Below are positions 42,061 through 53,172 of a DNA stretch of 64,000 bases, in pieces; position 1 is the first letter of the stretch, and each line of letters opens with the position of its first letter. Origin of the DNA: Cranoglanis bouderius (taxonomy: Eukaryota > Chordata > Actinopteri > Siluriformes > Cranoglanididae). The DNA lies in contig CM042540.1 in NCBI GenBank assembly GCA_023630585.1, positions 15,871,574-15,935,573 on the forward strand. The letters are read 5' to 3'. Both the position numbers and the translations under genes were made by a program. The notes beneath the pieces are model-generated. The model was not told the DNA's origin, made no database searches, and worked only from the letters and a program-made list of their open reading frames with translations.

Positions 42061-42424
42061 CGCGGGTATTGGCATTCCAGGCATCCCAACCGGTGGTGTC
42101 TAGGGAAGGCCCCCCTGTTGGTGCCTGGAGAGTTTCAGAGACCTTTGAAGTCCCCAGCGGGATGGGGGTGGGGGTGGGGGGTTTGCTCTTAGACAGGCTG
42201 GAGCCAAAACAGTCATTAAACAGATTTGGATTTAAAGCTTGAAGAAAAAGAAATTTCTTTGCTAAGTCCAGGTTGATTCAGAATCAGTTTGATACCGTGA
42301 GACGTTACATGGCAGTCGCACAAAGTCTGCGAAGAAAACAGTAAAGCAGTGTAAGAAGTGTCACCTGAAGGAAAAAAATCAATGGTATCAAAAACTTGAT
42401 AACTCTTTCTACATTAGTATCTCC
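42061..42424. other. Intergenic, nothing recognised
   Basis: Contains a short G-rich run (GGGGGTGGGGGTGGGGGG) at 42162-42181. Confidence 0.4.
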
Positions 42425-42895
42425 CAGCAAACATGCCCCTTTGGGGACTCTGTGGCCGCCCACTATGGGCTCTGTTATCAACGTGAAATGAGGGGCATGT
42501 GTGGGCCCCAAAGTGTGGGCTGAGTGTGGACTGCCCACACTAAGTAGAGTGGGCCCCCAATGGGACCCATTGTGTTCCCACAACATGCCCACAGACCACT
42601 TTGGGCTGAGTGTGGGCAGCCCACTATGTGCCCCGCATTTCATGCCGGTAATGGGGCCCATAGTGAGCTGTCTGTAATGGCCCCACACTGTGGGCATACT
42701 GTGGACCCCACTGGGGCCCCACCTGGGCCCCATAGTGTGAGGCCCATACGTGCCCCACATGGCCCCCAAAGCCTGTGTGGAGACACTGCAGGCCTGTCTG
42801 GGCAGCCCCCATGCACACTGTAAGCATGCTGTTGGCATACTGTGGGCACACTGTGGGATCACTGGGCATACTGTGGGCACAGATCTGTGGACACA
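42425..42895. repeat. Degenerate GTGGGC/GGGCCC-rich repeat block
   Basis: Loose tandem recurrence of GTGGGC, TGGGCCCC and CACACTGTGGGC words over about 470 bp. No fixed period could be assigned by eye. GC-rich compared with both flanks. Confidence 0.7.
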
Positions 42896-43070
42896 GTTTA
42901 CCTAAGTACATTTACTTCAAGTACAATTTCAAGGTAGATGTACTTTACTTGAGTATTTTCATTTTATGCTACTTCTACTTCACTACATTTCAGAGAGAAA
43001 TATTGTAGTTTTTACTTGAGTACTACATTTGTTTTATAGCTAAAGCTACTACTCACTCACTCTTCCACAT
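42896..43070. repeat. Dispersed repeat fragment rich in TACTT words
   Basis: Words such as TTTACTTCAAGTACAATTTC, TACTTCACTACATTTCAGAG and TTTTTACTTGAGTACTACAT match the style of a common fish non-autonomous DNA element; related ends occur at 60355-60480 and 61370-61600. Confidence 0.55.
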
Positions 43071-43489
43071 AGAGAGCATTCTTTTCAGTGTCTCACCATG
43101 GGGATGTGTCCCTTTGCGTATTCACAGAAGCACTTGGTCTGTCACAATGTGCTCCTCGGTCCCCCCTTCAGCCACACTCTCTTCCCCAGCCCTCTGCATT
43201 GCTCTCTGTCCCTGTCTCTAGCCCTCACTTCTCCCAGGCTATGTATTTTCCTCCAATTCACCAGATCTGCCATCCTCAAGCTGTTCACCTGAAGCCCTCT
43301 GACTTTCCTTCCTTTCCCCATTACTTGATTGACCCACCCATCTTCACACCTGTTCCCACTTCTCTCTTCATCCCTTTTTTTCTGCAATTTAATTCAAAAA
43401 GTGGAACGTTCATATATTCTAGATTCATTACACATAAAGTGAAATATTTCAAGCCTTTTTTGTTTTAATCTTGATGGTTACGGCTTACA
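43071..43489. other. Intergenic, nothing recognised
   Basis: Pyrimidine-rich on the plus strand (43160-43380), without coding motifs. Confidence 0.4.
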
Positions 43490-43840
43490 GCTCATGGAAA
43501 TGAGATACTGGAAAAATCCAGTATCTCAAAAATATTGGAATAAAGAATTTATAATACAGCAATGTCGACCTGAGAAGAGCTCAAATCAGCTAATTAAATC
43601 AAAACACCTTTTTACTCCAAACACTGTTGCTCAGTGGTCCAAAGTCCTGTTTTCAGGTGAAAGTAAATTTTGCATTTCAATTGGGAATCAAGGTCCCAGA
43701 GTCTGGAGTGGAGAGGCACAGAATCCAAGTTTCTTGAAGTCCAGTGTGAAGTTTACACAGTCAGTGATGATTTGGGGTGCCATGTCATCTGCTGGTGTTG
43801 GTCCACTGTGTTTTCATTGTGTTTTGTCAAGAGTCAGTGA
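43490..43840 (+). mobile_element. Tc1-like fragment related to 5968-7478
   Basis: The plus-strand frame has VAQWSKVLFSGESKFCISIG NQGPRVW and FTQSVMIWGAMSSAGVGPLC F, closely similar to the intact transposase at 6250-7215. The first catalytic Asp has become Gly (FSGES). It is preceded directly by unrelated AT-rich sequence and followed by non-Tc1 sequence from about 43825. Confidence 0.85.
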
Positions 43841-43899
43841 ACTTTCTTACTTCCTAGAAACCATATATGGTGTTGTTCCTGTCTTACATCAATAGGCTT

Positions 43900-44161
43900 C
43901 CTGTTCTATGCAAATACACCTTCCACCTAACAAATCAATAGATAACCCATTGGCTCTCTTTTGTGTCAGCACAATATATACTCTGCCTTTTCCTTGAATA
44001 AATGAGAGATTCTGCCATTTGAACTTTGTGTGTCTGTGTGTCATTTGGCAAACTCTCCCAAGGCCTTGGTGCAGGAAACATGCAGTGGGGCGAGGCGCCA
44101 TCTTTCTTGTGTACTCTCATTTTCTCTCTTCTTAAGAATTGTAACCCGGAGAACAGTTTTC
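43900..44161 (+). mobile_element. Endogenous retrovirus-like LTR end (promoter, R, U5)
   Basis: CCATTGG near 43948, AATATATA at 43973-43980, and AATAAA at 43997-44002 give promoter and polyadenylation spacing typical of retroviral LTRs with a short R. The U5-like stretch ends immediately before a primer-site-like sequence at 44162. No coding region of a retrovirus follows, so this is an incomplete remnant. The U3 start was not found. Confidence 0.5.
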
Positions 44162-44180
44162 TGGGGGCTCATCCCAGGAT
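44162..44180 (+). promoter_or_regulatory. Possible tRNA-Pro-type primer binding site, decayed
   Basis: TGGGGGCTCATCCCAGGAT resembles the tRNA-Pro primer site of gamma-type retroviruses, with a G-to-A at a CpG and a small change further on. Confidence 0.5.
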
Positions 44181-44299
44181 ATCGATTCAAAACCTAACAA
44201 CTTGTTATCCATGTTTGACTGTTAGCTGTGTTTGGCTGATGCAAGTTCCGGGTAGAACAAGCAATGGGTTATCCCAGGGACCAGTGCCTTTTTTTCCCT

Positions 44300-44740
44300 A
44301 AGTTCCTCTTTCACAGCCACAGTGCTTGGTTATCACAGGGGCTGGTGTTTTTTTTCTAAGTTCCACTTTCACAGCCGCGGTGCTTGGTTATCCCAGGGGC
44401 TGGTGCTTTTGTTTTTCTAAGTCTCGCTTTCACAGCTGGGGTGCTTGGTTATCCCAGGGGCTGGGTTATACGCTGTGCTTGGTTATCCCAGGGGCCAGTG
44501 ATTTTTTTTCTAAGTGTTGCTTTCACAGTCAGGGTGCTAGGTTATCCCAGGGGCTGGGTTATCCCAGAGGCTGGTGCTTTTTTTTCCTAAGTCTTGCTTT
44601 CACAGCCGGGGTGCTTGGTTATCCCAGGGGCTGGTGATTTTTATTTCTAAGTGTTGCTTTCACAGCCAGGGTGCTAGGTTATCCCAGGGGCCTGTGATTT
44701 TTTTTTCACAGTCAGGATGCTATAACCAAGTTCCTGAGTC
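44300..44740 (+). repeat. About 60-bp minisatellite downstream of the primer site
   Basis: Around seven imperfect units of the form GCTTGGTTATCCCAGGGGCT, followed by GGTG, a poly-T run, CTAAG, then CTTTCACAGCC. Units vary mostly in the poly-T length. Confidence 0.88.
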
Positions 44741-45194
44741 CCCGCCTCTCAGCTGACCCAAAGAGTTCATCCTGGTAGGTTTCGCCACTGCGCAGACGCA
44801 GGCTTTTCTGCCTTCCTCTAGTGTAGGGGTGCCATCAGGATTTCAGGTAGAGAGTAGCATTTGTTGTCATTGGACAAGCCGAGAAAAAAGAGCAGAGAGC
44901 AGGCTTCTCTTTCTCTTTCACTCACTCGCTAAGCCTGGGCCCTATCTGTTACCTGGTTTTTCCACTGGTAGATTGGAAAATGAGACCCGCCTGGGGTAGG
45001 CACCTGCCCAGCCTATCAAAGGTTGCTATGGGCATGGCGGGTTTTCCTCCAACGGTCACAGAAAGAGGAACATTGGAGAGGGACGGGGGACTTCTCCTTC
45101 TTCTCTTTTATTTTGTTTCCAGACTGGTAAATCATCAGAGGGAATCATATATGGCCTGTCCACATGCTCTCAGTCGACCCGACAGGTGGCCCCC
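44741..45194. other. Spacer between the ERV leader and the rDNA pseudogene
   Basis: No gene recognised. The frame at 44980-45276 has no family motif and runs into the 18S remnant. Confidence 0.4.
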
Positions 45195-46003
45195 CAAACG
45201 AAAGCATTTGCCAAGAATGTTTTCATTAAACAAGAATGAAAGTCGGAGGTTCGAAGACAATCAGATACCGTCATAGTTCCGACCATAAACTATGCTGACC
45301 TGCGATCCAGCAGTGTTATTCCCATGGCCCGCCGGGCAGCGTGCGGTAAACCACGAGTCTTTGGATTCGGGGGGAGTATGGTTGCAAAGCTGAAACTTAA
45401 AGGAATCAAAGGAAGAGCACCACCAGGAGTGGAGCCTGCAGCTTAATTTGAGTCAACACGAGAAACCTCACTCGGCCCAGACACAGAAAGAATTGACTGA
45501 TTGATAGCTCTTTCTTGATTCTGTGGGTGGTGATGCATGGCGATTTAGTGGAGCGATTTGTCTGGTTAATTCCGATAATGAACGAGACTCCGGCATGCTA
45601 AATATTTCCGCGGCCCATCGCGGTCGTCATCCAACTTCTAGTGGCATTCAGCCATGCGAGATGGAGCAATAACAGGTCTGTGATGCCCTTAGATGTCCGA
45701 GGCTGCACACGCGGAACAATGGTTGGATCAGCGGTCAGATCAGCAGATTACCTGTGCCTGAAAGGTTTGCTGAACCCCATTCATGATTGGGACTGGGGAT
45801 TGCAATTATTCCCCATGAACAAGGAATTCCCAGTAAGCGCGGGTCATAAGCTTGCATTGATTAAGTCTCTGCTCTTTGTACACACCACCTGTCGCTACTA
45901 TGATCAGATAGTTTAGTGAGGTCCTCGGATTGGCCCCACCGGGGCTCCTCACAGGTCTTGGCAGAGCGCTGAGAAGTCGATCAAACTTGACTATCCAGAG
46001 GAG

Positions 46004-46053
<50 letters not shown>
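45195..46053 (+). pseudogene. 18S rRNA 3' portion, mutated
   Basis: Begins AAACGAAAGCATTTGCCAAG and ends with the conserved 18S terminus GGTGAACCTGCGGAAGGATC ATTA. Landmarks in order: GTCGGAGGTTCGAAGACAAT, CGCCGGGCAGCGT, AGTATGGTTGCAAAGCTGAA, CAAAGCTTAAAGG-type stretch, GGTGGTG-like hinge, ACTCCGGCATGCTAA, GTGATGCCCTTAGATGTCC, GCAATTATTCCCCATGAAC, CTTTGTACACACC. About half of 18S is missing at the 5' side. Many substitutions at normally invariant sites, and a garbled stretch at 45715-45770, show it is not functional. Confidence 0.93.
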
Positions 46054-46055
<2 letters not shown>

Positions 46056-46359
46056 AGGTAGCGCCTCGGCCGTGGGCATGCCTCCTCCCCCCCAAATACG
46101 GCTTCCCCCCAAATAAGGCCAAGCAGGTTTCTCAAGCCCCATGGCTGAGATCCCTTTTTCAGTCCCCAAAAAAAAAGATGGCTGAGGGAACCTGCTGCTC
46201 GCCAGCGCTACGTGGAGGCTCCATCTCTGTGTGGGTGCTGGGCAGGGTGAGGTTCAATGACCCCGAGTTCCGGGGCGCCCTCCCCGGCCACTTTTTTTAC
46301 ACAAACAAACCTGTTTGTCTCTTCTAGCTAGGGCAAGGAAAAAAGAAAAAAAAGACCTG
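46054..46359 (+). other. ITS1-like spacer
   Basis: Lies between the 18S end and a 5.8S start. C-rich in its first half, with poly-A runs at about 46167 and 46340. It cannot be confirmed by motif, only by position. Confidence 0.7.
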
Positions 46360-46438
46360 ATAACTCTTAGTGGTGGATCACTTGGCTCGTGCGTTGATGA
46401 AGAATGCAGCCAGCTACGAGAACTAATGTGAACTGCAC
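46360..46438 (+). pseudogene. 5.8S rRNA 5' half, truncated
   Basis: Reads AACTCTTAGTGGTGGATCAC, then TTGGCTCGTGCGTTGATGAA and GAATGCAGCCAGCTACGAG. This is the 5.8S start with several changes that are mostly C to T or G to A at CpG sites of the functional gene. It stops near AACTGCAC. Confidence 0.92.
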
Positions 46439-46479
46439 GTAACCCTAACCCTTCCCTCCCCACCTACCCTCCCCTCTGC

Positions 46480-47725
46480 CTGCCTCCCGAACAGCTGTTG
46501 ACTGGGCCGGACTGTCTTCAGTGCCGCCCAGGGCGGGGACCAGCCCATGACACAAAGGGCGCTCAGGGTCCGCTGTAATGCCGGCCACCCAACCGATCCA
46601 TCCTGAAACATGGACCAAGGAGTCCAATGTGCTTGCAAGTCAGAGGGCTCGACATGAAACTGTACGGTGCAATGAAAGTGAAGCCTGGTGGGCACTGGCC
46701 AAGGTTTGATCTGCATGCCTCTCGCAAGTGGGCAGTGCACCACCAGCCTGCCTCTACCACCCTGGTGGTGAGGTGAAGCCAGAACATGCGCGATGGTACC
46801 CAAAAGATGGTGAACTATGCCTGGGCAGGGTGAAGCCAGAGGTGAAGGGTGAAGCCAGAAACTCTGGTGGAAGCCTGCAGCGGTCCTGACTTGCAAATTG
46901 GTCGTCCGACCTGGGTATAGGGGCAAAAGACTAATTGAACCATCTAGTAGCTGGTTCCCTCTGAAGTTTCCCTCAGGATAGCTGGCACTTGAACCGCAGT
47001 TTTATCCGGTAAAGCTAATGATTAGAGGCATTGGGTCTGAAACGATCTCAACCTATTCTCAAACTTTAAATGGGTAAGAAGCCCGGCTTGCTGGCTTGGA
47101 GACGGGCATGGAATGCGAGCGCCAAATGGGCCATTTTTGGTAAGCAGAACTAGATGCTGGGTTAAGGCACCCGAGGCTGACACTCATCAGTCCCTGTAAA
47201 AGGTGTTGGCTGATATAGACAGCAGGATGGTGGCCATGAAAGTTGGAAACCGTTAAGGAGTGTGTAACAACTCACCTGCCGAATCAACTAGCCCTGAAAA
47301 TGGATGGCGCTGGAGCATAGGGCCCATACCCAGCCATCGCTGGCACTCTCTCCCACAACAGGCTTAAGCCATGACAAGTAGGAGGGCCACTGCGGTGGTG
47401 CAGAAGCCTTGGGCGTGGGCCTGGATAGAGCCACCACAAGTGCAGATCTTGGTGGTAGTAGCAAATATTCAAACGAGAGCTTTGAAGGCCAAAGTGGAGA
47501 AGGGTTCCCTGTGAACAGCAGTTGAACATGGGTCAGTCAGTCCTGGGCGAATGCCGTTCTGAAGGGTGGGGCGATGGCCGATTGATAGGGAGTTGGGTTC
47601 AGATCCCCAAACCCGGAGTGGCGGAGACAGGCGCCACGAGGCATCCAGTGTGGTAATGCAAACAAACCCATAGATGCCAGCAGGGGCCCCGGTAAGAGTT
47701 CTCATTTCTTTATGAAAAGCGCCGC
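46480..47725 (+). pseudogene. 28S rRNA internal portion, mutated
   Basis: Landmarks include ACATGGACCAAGGAGTCCAA, GATGGTGAACTATGCCTGGG, CAAATTGGTCGTCCGACCTG, CTAGTAGCTGGTTCCCTCTG, AACTTTAAATGGGTAAGAAG, GTGTGTAACAACTCACCTGC, CTTGGTGGTAGTAGCAAATA, GGGTTCAGATCCCCAAACC. The 5' end of 28S and all of ITS2 are missing. A short duplication (GAAGCCAGAGGTGAAGGGT) lies at 46833. It ends abruptly and joins a Tc1-like element. Confidence 0.93.
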
Positions 47726-47737
47726 GGTTCTGTTCTG

Positions 47738-48713
47738 TTGTCGTATTCCTCTTGTTAAGCCACTCCTGAACCACAGACAACGTCAGAGGCATCTTACCTG
47801 GGCTAAGGAGAAGAAGAACTGGACTGTTGTCCAGTGGTCCAAAGTCCTCTTTTCAGATGAGAGCAAGTTTTGTATTTCATTTGGAAACCAAGGTCCTAGA
47901 GCTGGAGGAAGGGTGGAGAAGCTCATAGCCCAAGTTTCTTGAAGTCCAGTGTTAAGTTTCCACAGTCTGTGATGATGTGGGGTGCAATGTCATCTGCTGG
48001 TGTTGGTCCACTGTGTTTTTTTGAAAACCAAAGTCACTGCACCCGTTTACCAAGAAATTTTGGAGCCCTTCATGCTTCCTTCTGCTGACCAGCTTTTTGA
48101 AGATGCTGATTTCATTTTCCAGCAGGATTTGGCACCTGCCCACACTGCCAAAAGCAGCAAAAGTTGGTTAAATGACCATGGTGTTGGTATGCTTGACTGC
48201 ACACCACACTTGGCCAGCAAACTCACCACACCTGAACCCCATAGAGAATCTATGGGGTATTGTCAAGAGGAAAATGAGAAAAAAGAGACCAAAAAATGCA
48301 GATGAGCTGAAGGCCACTGTCAAAGAAACCTGGGCTTCCATACCACCTCAGCAGTGCCACAAACTGATCACCTCCATGCCATGCCGAATTGAGGCAGTAA
48401 TTAAAGCAAAAGGAGCCCCTACCAAGTATTGAGTACATGTACAGTAAATGAACATACTTTCCAGAAGGGCAACAATTCACTAAAAATGTTTTTTTTTATT
48501 GGTCTTATGAAGTATTCTAATTTGTTGAAATAGTGAATTGGTGGGTTTTTGTTAAATGTGAGCCAAAATCATCACGATTAAAAGAACCAAAGACTTAAAC
48601 TACTTCAGTCTGTGTGCATTGAATTTATTTAATACACGAGTTTCACAATTTGAGTTGAATTACTGAAATAAATTAACTTTTCCACGACATTCTAATTTAT
48701 TGAGATACACCTG
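47738..48713 (+). mobile_element. 5'-truncated Tc1-like element, same family as 5968-7478
   Basis: The right terminal repeat ends TGAGATACACCTG before TA (48714-48715). The left end is missing and abuts the 28S remnant. Transposase sequence begins at CRIPLVKPLLNHRQRQRHLT with LFSDESKFCISFGNQGPR (first Asp). After a frameshift it has DADFIFQQDLAPAHTAKSSK (second Asp), and after another, SPHLNPIENLWGIVKRKM (third acidic residue), ending KGAPTKY. It is inactive because of truncation and frameshifts. Confidence 0.92.
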
Positions 48714-50130
48714 TATATAATGACACACGCTGTGCATGCTTGTGACTCATAGTGATAGCCCTAGTGCTGTACCAATAAAAGTGAAATTCCTTTATAAATA
48801 TTCCCTAACCTGAAAATTGAAAAACAAAGAAACACATAACAAGCAATAGTGTTTCAGTATCCAACTGCTGGTGTTTATTAAAGCTACTAAAGTTAACCAG
48901 CTATGAGCAGTAAGCGATTTCATCTTTATCTTGTCAATATTGCTGAGCGACTAATCTATTGAACTGCATTTACACAGCAAAACAATGTACACAGGTTAGA
49001 TTTTTTTTGTTCCATCTTTTTACAGTCACCTCAGAACTTAACATGTTTACATTAAAATATTGGCAATACAATCATTTTGAAATAGTGCTCATATGCAGTC
49101 ACCCTGTGCACCACATTATCGTGAACACTCTTCACAGAGCACATGCACAGAGCTCGCACACACACACATGCAGCGGTTGAAAATGGCGCATCAGTGAGAC
49201 AGTATGAGGGTACCACATTGAGCTGGTACTAGGTTAATTTTTTTACATTTTATTATCGACTTGGAACCTAAATACCAGTGCTTTTGACATCACAATTTAC
49301 CCATGAGTTGTCACAGAAAGGTTATGCAAAAGTATCTAACGGGGCAAACTAGTGTGAATGGCTCACAAAGACATAAAATAAAGCATTAATATACTGACAT
49401 TTTATGCATTCCCGATATATACAGGCCAAATGGAAAAGGCAATCTAACTATTGTTAAATTGTGAGTTACCTTAGCAGTGAACCTGTCGTGCTGCTAAGTA
49501 GCTAGTTATTAATTCAACATCCAAGGTTAATTTTTTCCACATATTTTTATTTTAGTAATAGTTTTTGTCTTTTGACAAAAATGTCCTTTAAATTTAGTAT
49601 TTTATTAATACAATATTTTGTCACGTGAGAGCTGTAACCAACCACTTGTTTTAGTGTGAGTTTAGTCTTTTAGAAACATAACCTGTCTGTGAAATTTATT
49701 TTATTTCACATAATTAAGCTAGTTAGAAAAGAATACATACCTTGAAAATGCGAGATCCAAAAATATCCACTCTTTGACAATGTGCCGTGGCTCAAGGAGC
49801 AGAGGAAACCCTGTGCATCAAGGTGCCTGGTACCGCAGCACATTGCGCATGTGCATTGACGTGAGGTTAAACGCTTGAATGAAGAAATCAAAATATAATG
49901 TTTCCTCAACTTTCTTTTTTATATCCATTAGACAAAATAGTAAGAAACATGCACTTAAATAGTATTTATATGTAAACTCAACATTTTGCTCAATTTTAAA
50001 CTGAATTACCAATTTGCAAGTTGGATTTTTTACAGTTTGGTCGAAGTGAACCTGAACTGTACTCAAATAGCAACATGCCAAATGATGAATGCCAGAGGGT
50101 ATTATGGTCGTATTCTGCCCATGGAAGGTG
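48714..50130. other. Intergenic, nothing recognised
   Basis: AT-rich sequence. Short frames here lack motifs. Confidence 0.45.
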
Positions 50131-50650
50131 CCCCGCCCATGAGGATGGATTGCTGTAGGCAAGGCAGCGCAAAGTACCTTTACCACCTCAAGAGACTTTA
50201 AGCTGCCCTCTAAGGTGCTAAGGAACATTCACACCTGCACCATCAAGCGCATCCTGACGGGAAGCATCACAGCCTTGTTAGGGAACAGCACCAAGCAGGA
50301 TAGGCGGGCTCTCCAGAGGGTTGTGCAATCAGCAATAGCGCATCATCTGCACTGAGCTCCCTGACCTGCAGTCCACAGCAAGCGGTGCTGGACCATGGCC
50401 AGGAAGATATTGAAGGACCTCAGCCATCTAAAGAATTGTGGTCAGAGAAGTGCTTCCGCTCCCTTAAGGCCAACACAGAGAATGAGGAGCTTCTTCCCAC
50501 AGGCCATTTGGGCTCTTAACCAGGACAATACCAAGGACTGGAGCTTGGACTTGCTAACACCCACACCACCTTCATTCCTTTAATACATCTTCTATTCATT
50601 CATATCCAGTAACAACTTTATTCTGTATTACCCTGTATTTATAAACATTT
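50131..50650 (+). mobile_element. Rex1-like LINE 3' coding end
   Basis: In broken frames the plus strand reads NIHTCTIKRILTGSITALLG, then ALQRVVQSAIAHH and later SFFPQAIWALNQ, the C-terminal region of fish Rex1-type RTs. The 3' untranslated end leads into the MITE at 50655. It could be the missing 3' part of a LINE like that at 35843-37500, though in another orientation. Confidence 0.65.
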
Positions 50651-51118
50651 ATTACACAGTACTGTGCAAAAGTTTTAGACTCCCTATTTTTTATGTACAA
50701 ACTTTGTTATAGATTTTTTTATTTCATGACTTCTACATTATCAAGTCAGTACAAGAACATTTTAGATTCCCAAACATTAGTTTTCTGGCACAAAATTAAA
50801 TGTTACAGAAAAATGTTTGTATGTCATTAAATAAAGCAGCATATTACATAAGAAACAACTTTTCAGACAAAAAACACAATGAAGGCTGCTGGGTTTTGCT
50901 GCAAATATAAGAAGCAAGTGTGACAGTCAGAGTCTCCAGAGGAACTGTGGCTGGTACTGCAAGATACTCAATAAAACTTACCAGCTAATTTCCTTATAAA
51001 ACTTCACAAATTGTACCTGGGACTACTATTTTTTTTCACACCAAATATTGACTTTATTTCATTTACTACTGTTTACTGGTCTTTATGGTACTTTTTTAAA
51101 TGTAGAAACATTTAATTT

Positions 51119-51728
51119 TGTTACAACACCGAAGGAGAGCTGGATACAGTTGCGGTGATAAAATCCGTCACTTTATTTTGAACATATGCAAAGAAAGGAA
51201 ACGGGACAACAGCAATGCTTAGGGCTAATCCAAAACCCGGCAGGGTGCAAAAATCTAGACAGTCAGTTCTTTCAAAACACTTAGGAAAGTTGCTAAAATT
51301 AAACAACATCGGTAGTGTACCCAAAATATCACAAAGAACAGACTTTAAAGGGCTCAGGCAAAAATCATTATCCAGAAAAATACTTAGCTTGGTTCAATAA
51401 TCATAATGTCAGTCCAGGGAAGAGTGCTCGGTACTGTTGGATCGGAAAGAAACAAACTAATACTTCGTGTCGTGCCTGAAAAACAAAAGTCATTAAATAG
51501 AGTGAAGTGCCATAGAAAACAGGTGTGTGTAATTAAAATGAAGGTGACTGTGAGCGTGGGAATGTGTGAGTGTTCTGGGTGTTGTAGTCCCTGGCGGCCA
51601 TATCTGTAGGCCACTGAGCTTGCTGGAATGTGTAGTGCAGGGTGTGTTCGTGTGAGTTGGTGGCGGCCATGTTCGTGGGCTGCAGAGAGTGCTGGGAAAT
51701 GGAGTCGTGCTTCTGGTGCGACCTAACA
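51119..51728 (-). repeat. 3' LTR of the chromovirus
   Basis: Retains the promoter region lost in the 5' LTR. On the minus strand, a TATTTAA word lies about 30 bp before CACGAAGTATTAG (plus-strand 51457-51469). Confidence 0.92.
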
Positions 51729-51750
51729 GACCCCCCCCCCCCCCAAAGGG
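51729..51750 (-). promoter_or_regulatory. Polypurine tract of the chromovirus
   Basis: A run of about 16 C on the plus strand (G on the element strand) next to the 3' LTR, preceded on the element strand by CCCTTTGGGG. Confidence 0.75.
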
Positions 51751-51983
51751 CTCACTCCGGGAGCATTGTCTTGTCTGGGTCGACCTCTGGGTCGAAGCCG
51801 TGGGTACTCGGGATGCTGACGATGGAAATCATTGACCATATCGGGGTCTAGTATGTCCTGTGCAGTCACCCAGCTCTGTTCCTCGGGACCGTACCCCTCC
51901 CAATCAATGAGGTACTGGAGTCTCCCTTGACGTCGACAGGACTTAAGAATTTGGTGAACTTGGTAAGCCGGTTGATCCCCCAA
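51746..51983 (-). pseudogene. Chromodomain at the end of the integrase
   Basis: The minus-strand frame reads YQVHQILKSCRRQGRLQYLI DWEGYGPEEQSWV, then DPDMVNDFHRQHPEYP. The aromatic pattern and the ...YLIDWEGYGPEEQSW... core are those of chromodomains of Ty3/gypsy chromoviruses, which bind histone marks and guide integration. It is out of frame with the integrase ORF by one base at about 51960. Confidence 0.9.
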
Positions 51984-53172
51984 CCTCCAGTGGAGGAGGT
52001 GGGGTGTCAGAAGGGTGTTGGTCGGTGAGCATGCCTGTGTGGAAGGGTTTAAGAAGGGAGACGTGGAACGACGGAGTGATACGCCAGTGCGGAGGGATGG
52101 CTAATTTGTAGGTTACCTCATTGATGGGTTTTATGATCTTGAATGGGCCGAGGTAACGAGGACAGAGCTTTTTGCAAGGATGTTTAAGTTTCAGGTCCGG
52201 GGTAGAGAGCCATACACGTTCCCCGGGTTGGTACCTCGGTGGTACTTGTCGGCAGCGATCAGCCTGGGCTTTGGCTTGGGTGGCCGCTTGCCTTAGCCAT
52301 TGATGTGTCCTTGCCCAGACCTGTTCGCTGCGATCAAACCATTCGTTGACTGCCGGTGCGTCCGTGACTGTGGCGTTCCATGGGAACAGAGGTGGTTGAT
52401 ATCCTAGAACACACTGGAAGGATGTCAGGTTAGTGGCAGAATGGCGGAGCGAGTTTTGGGCATACTCTGCCCAAGGCAGGAAGCAGGACAGGTCGGAGGG
52501 GTTTTGGCTGCAGAACGAACAGAGCATTCTCCCTACTTCCTGATTTACCCATTCTACTTGCCCATTAGACTCAGGGTGATAACCGGAGGTTAGGCTGATA
52601 TTCACCCCCAGTTTCTCCATGAACCCTGACCACACTCGTGAGGTGAATTGCGGCCCTCGGTCACTGACAATATCCTCAGGAATACCAATGTAACGAAAAA
52701 CGTGATTAAAGATGAGTTCGGTGGTGTAGAATGCCGAAGGGAGACTGGGAATGGGGATCAAGGAAAGGGTTTTAGAGAAACGGTCAAGGATAACAAAAAT
52801 GGTGGTGTTACCTAGTGAATTGGGAAGGTCGGTGAGGAAATCGATGGCTAAGTGTGACCAGGGATGCTGGGATGTGGGTAATGGCATGAGCTGGCCTGCC
52901 GGGAGTGCTCTGGGTACCTTGGTTTGAGCGCAGACGCAACAAGACTTTATCGCCTGTTGTATGTCCCGGGACATGCAGGGCCACCAGTACTTGGGTGCTA
53001 AGAGGTGGTAAGTACGTCGGGAACCGGGGTGCCCCGTGCTGGGGACCGTATGGGCCCATTTGATTAGTTGGTCCCTGTATGCCGGAGGGACAAATAACTT
53101 AGCGGGAGGACAGGCCGAGGGTATGTGCTTACGCGGGATTTTGGTTAGCACTTGATCTATTTCCCACTGCAT
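51943..53172 (-). pseudogene. Integrase of the chromovirus
   Basis: A 409-residue open frame. The zinc-binding HHCC part is HTVPSTGHPGSRRTYHLL, then SCCVCAQTK. The catalytic core has Asp in HLAIDFLTDLP, Asp in IVSDRGPQFTSRVW and Glu in YHPESNGQVEWVNQE. Thirty-five residues separate the second Asp from the Glu (D35E). The C-terminal part has QPGERVWLSTPDLKLKHPCK and RYLGPFKIIKPINEVTYKL. It overlaps the RT frame by 16 bp in another frame, so a frameshift separates it from RT. Confidence 0.93.

Noticed and set aside
41899..42242. Cys-Val and Thr-His repeat frames
   Set aside because: Translations of the GT microsatellite on both strands.
42305..42911. Frames of 95-191 codons in the GTGGGC-rich block
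   Set aside because: Low-complexity repeat translation, with composition set by the repeat.
46440..46452. Telomere array
   Set aside because: Only two repeat units; too short to call an interstitial telomere.
46254..47792. Several minus-strand frames of 60-167 codons
   Set aside because: They lie antisense to the 28S and 5.8S rRNA remnants, which explain the sequence fully.
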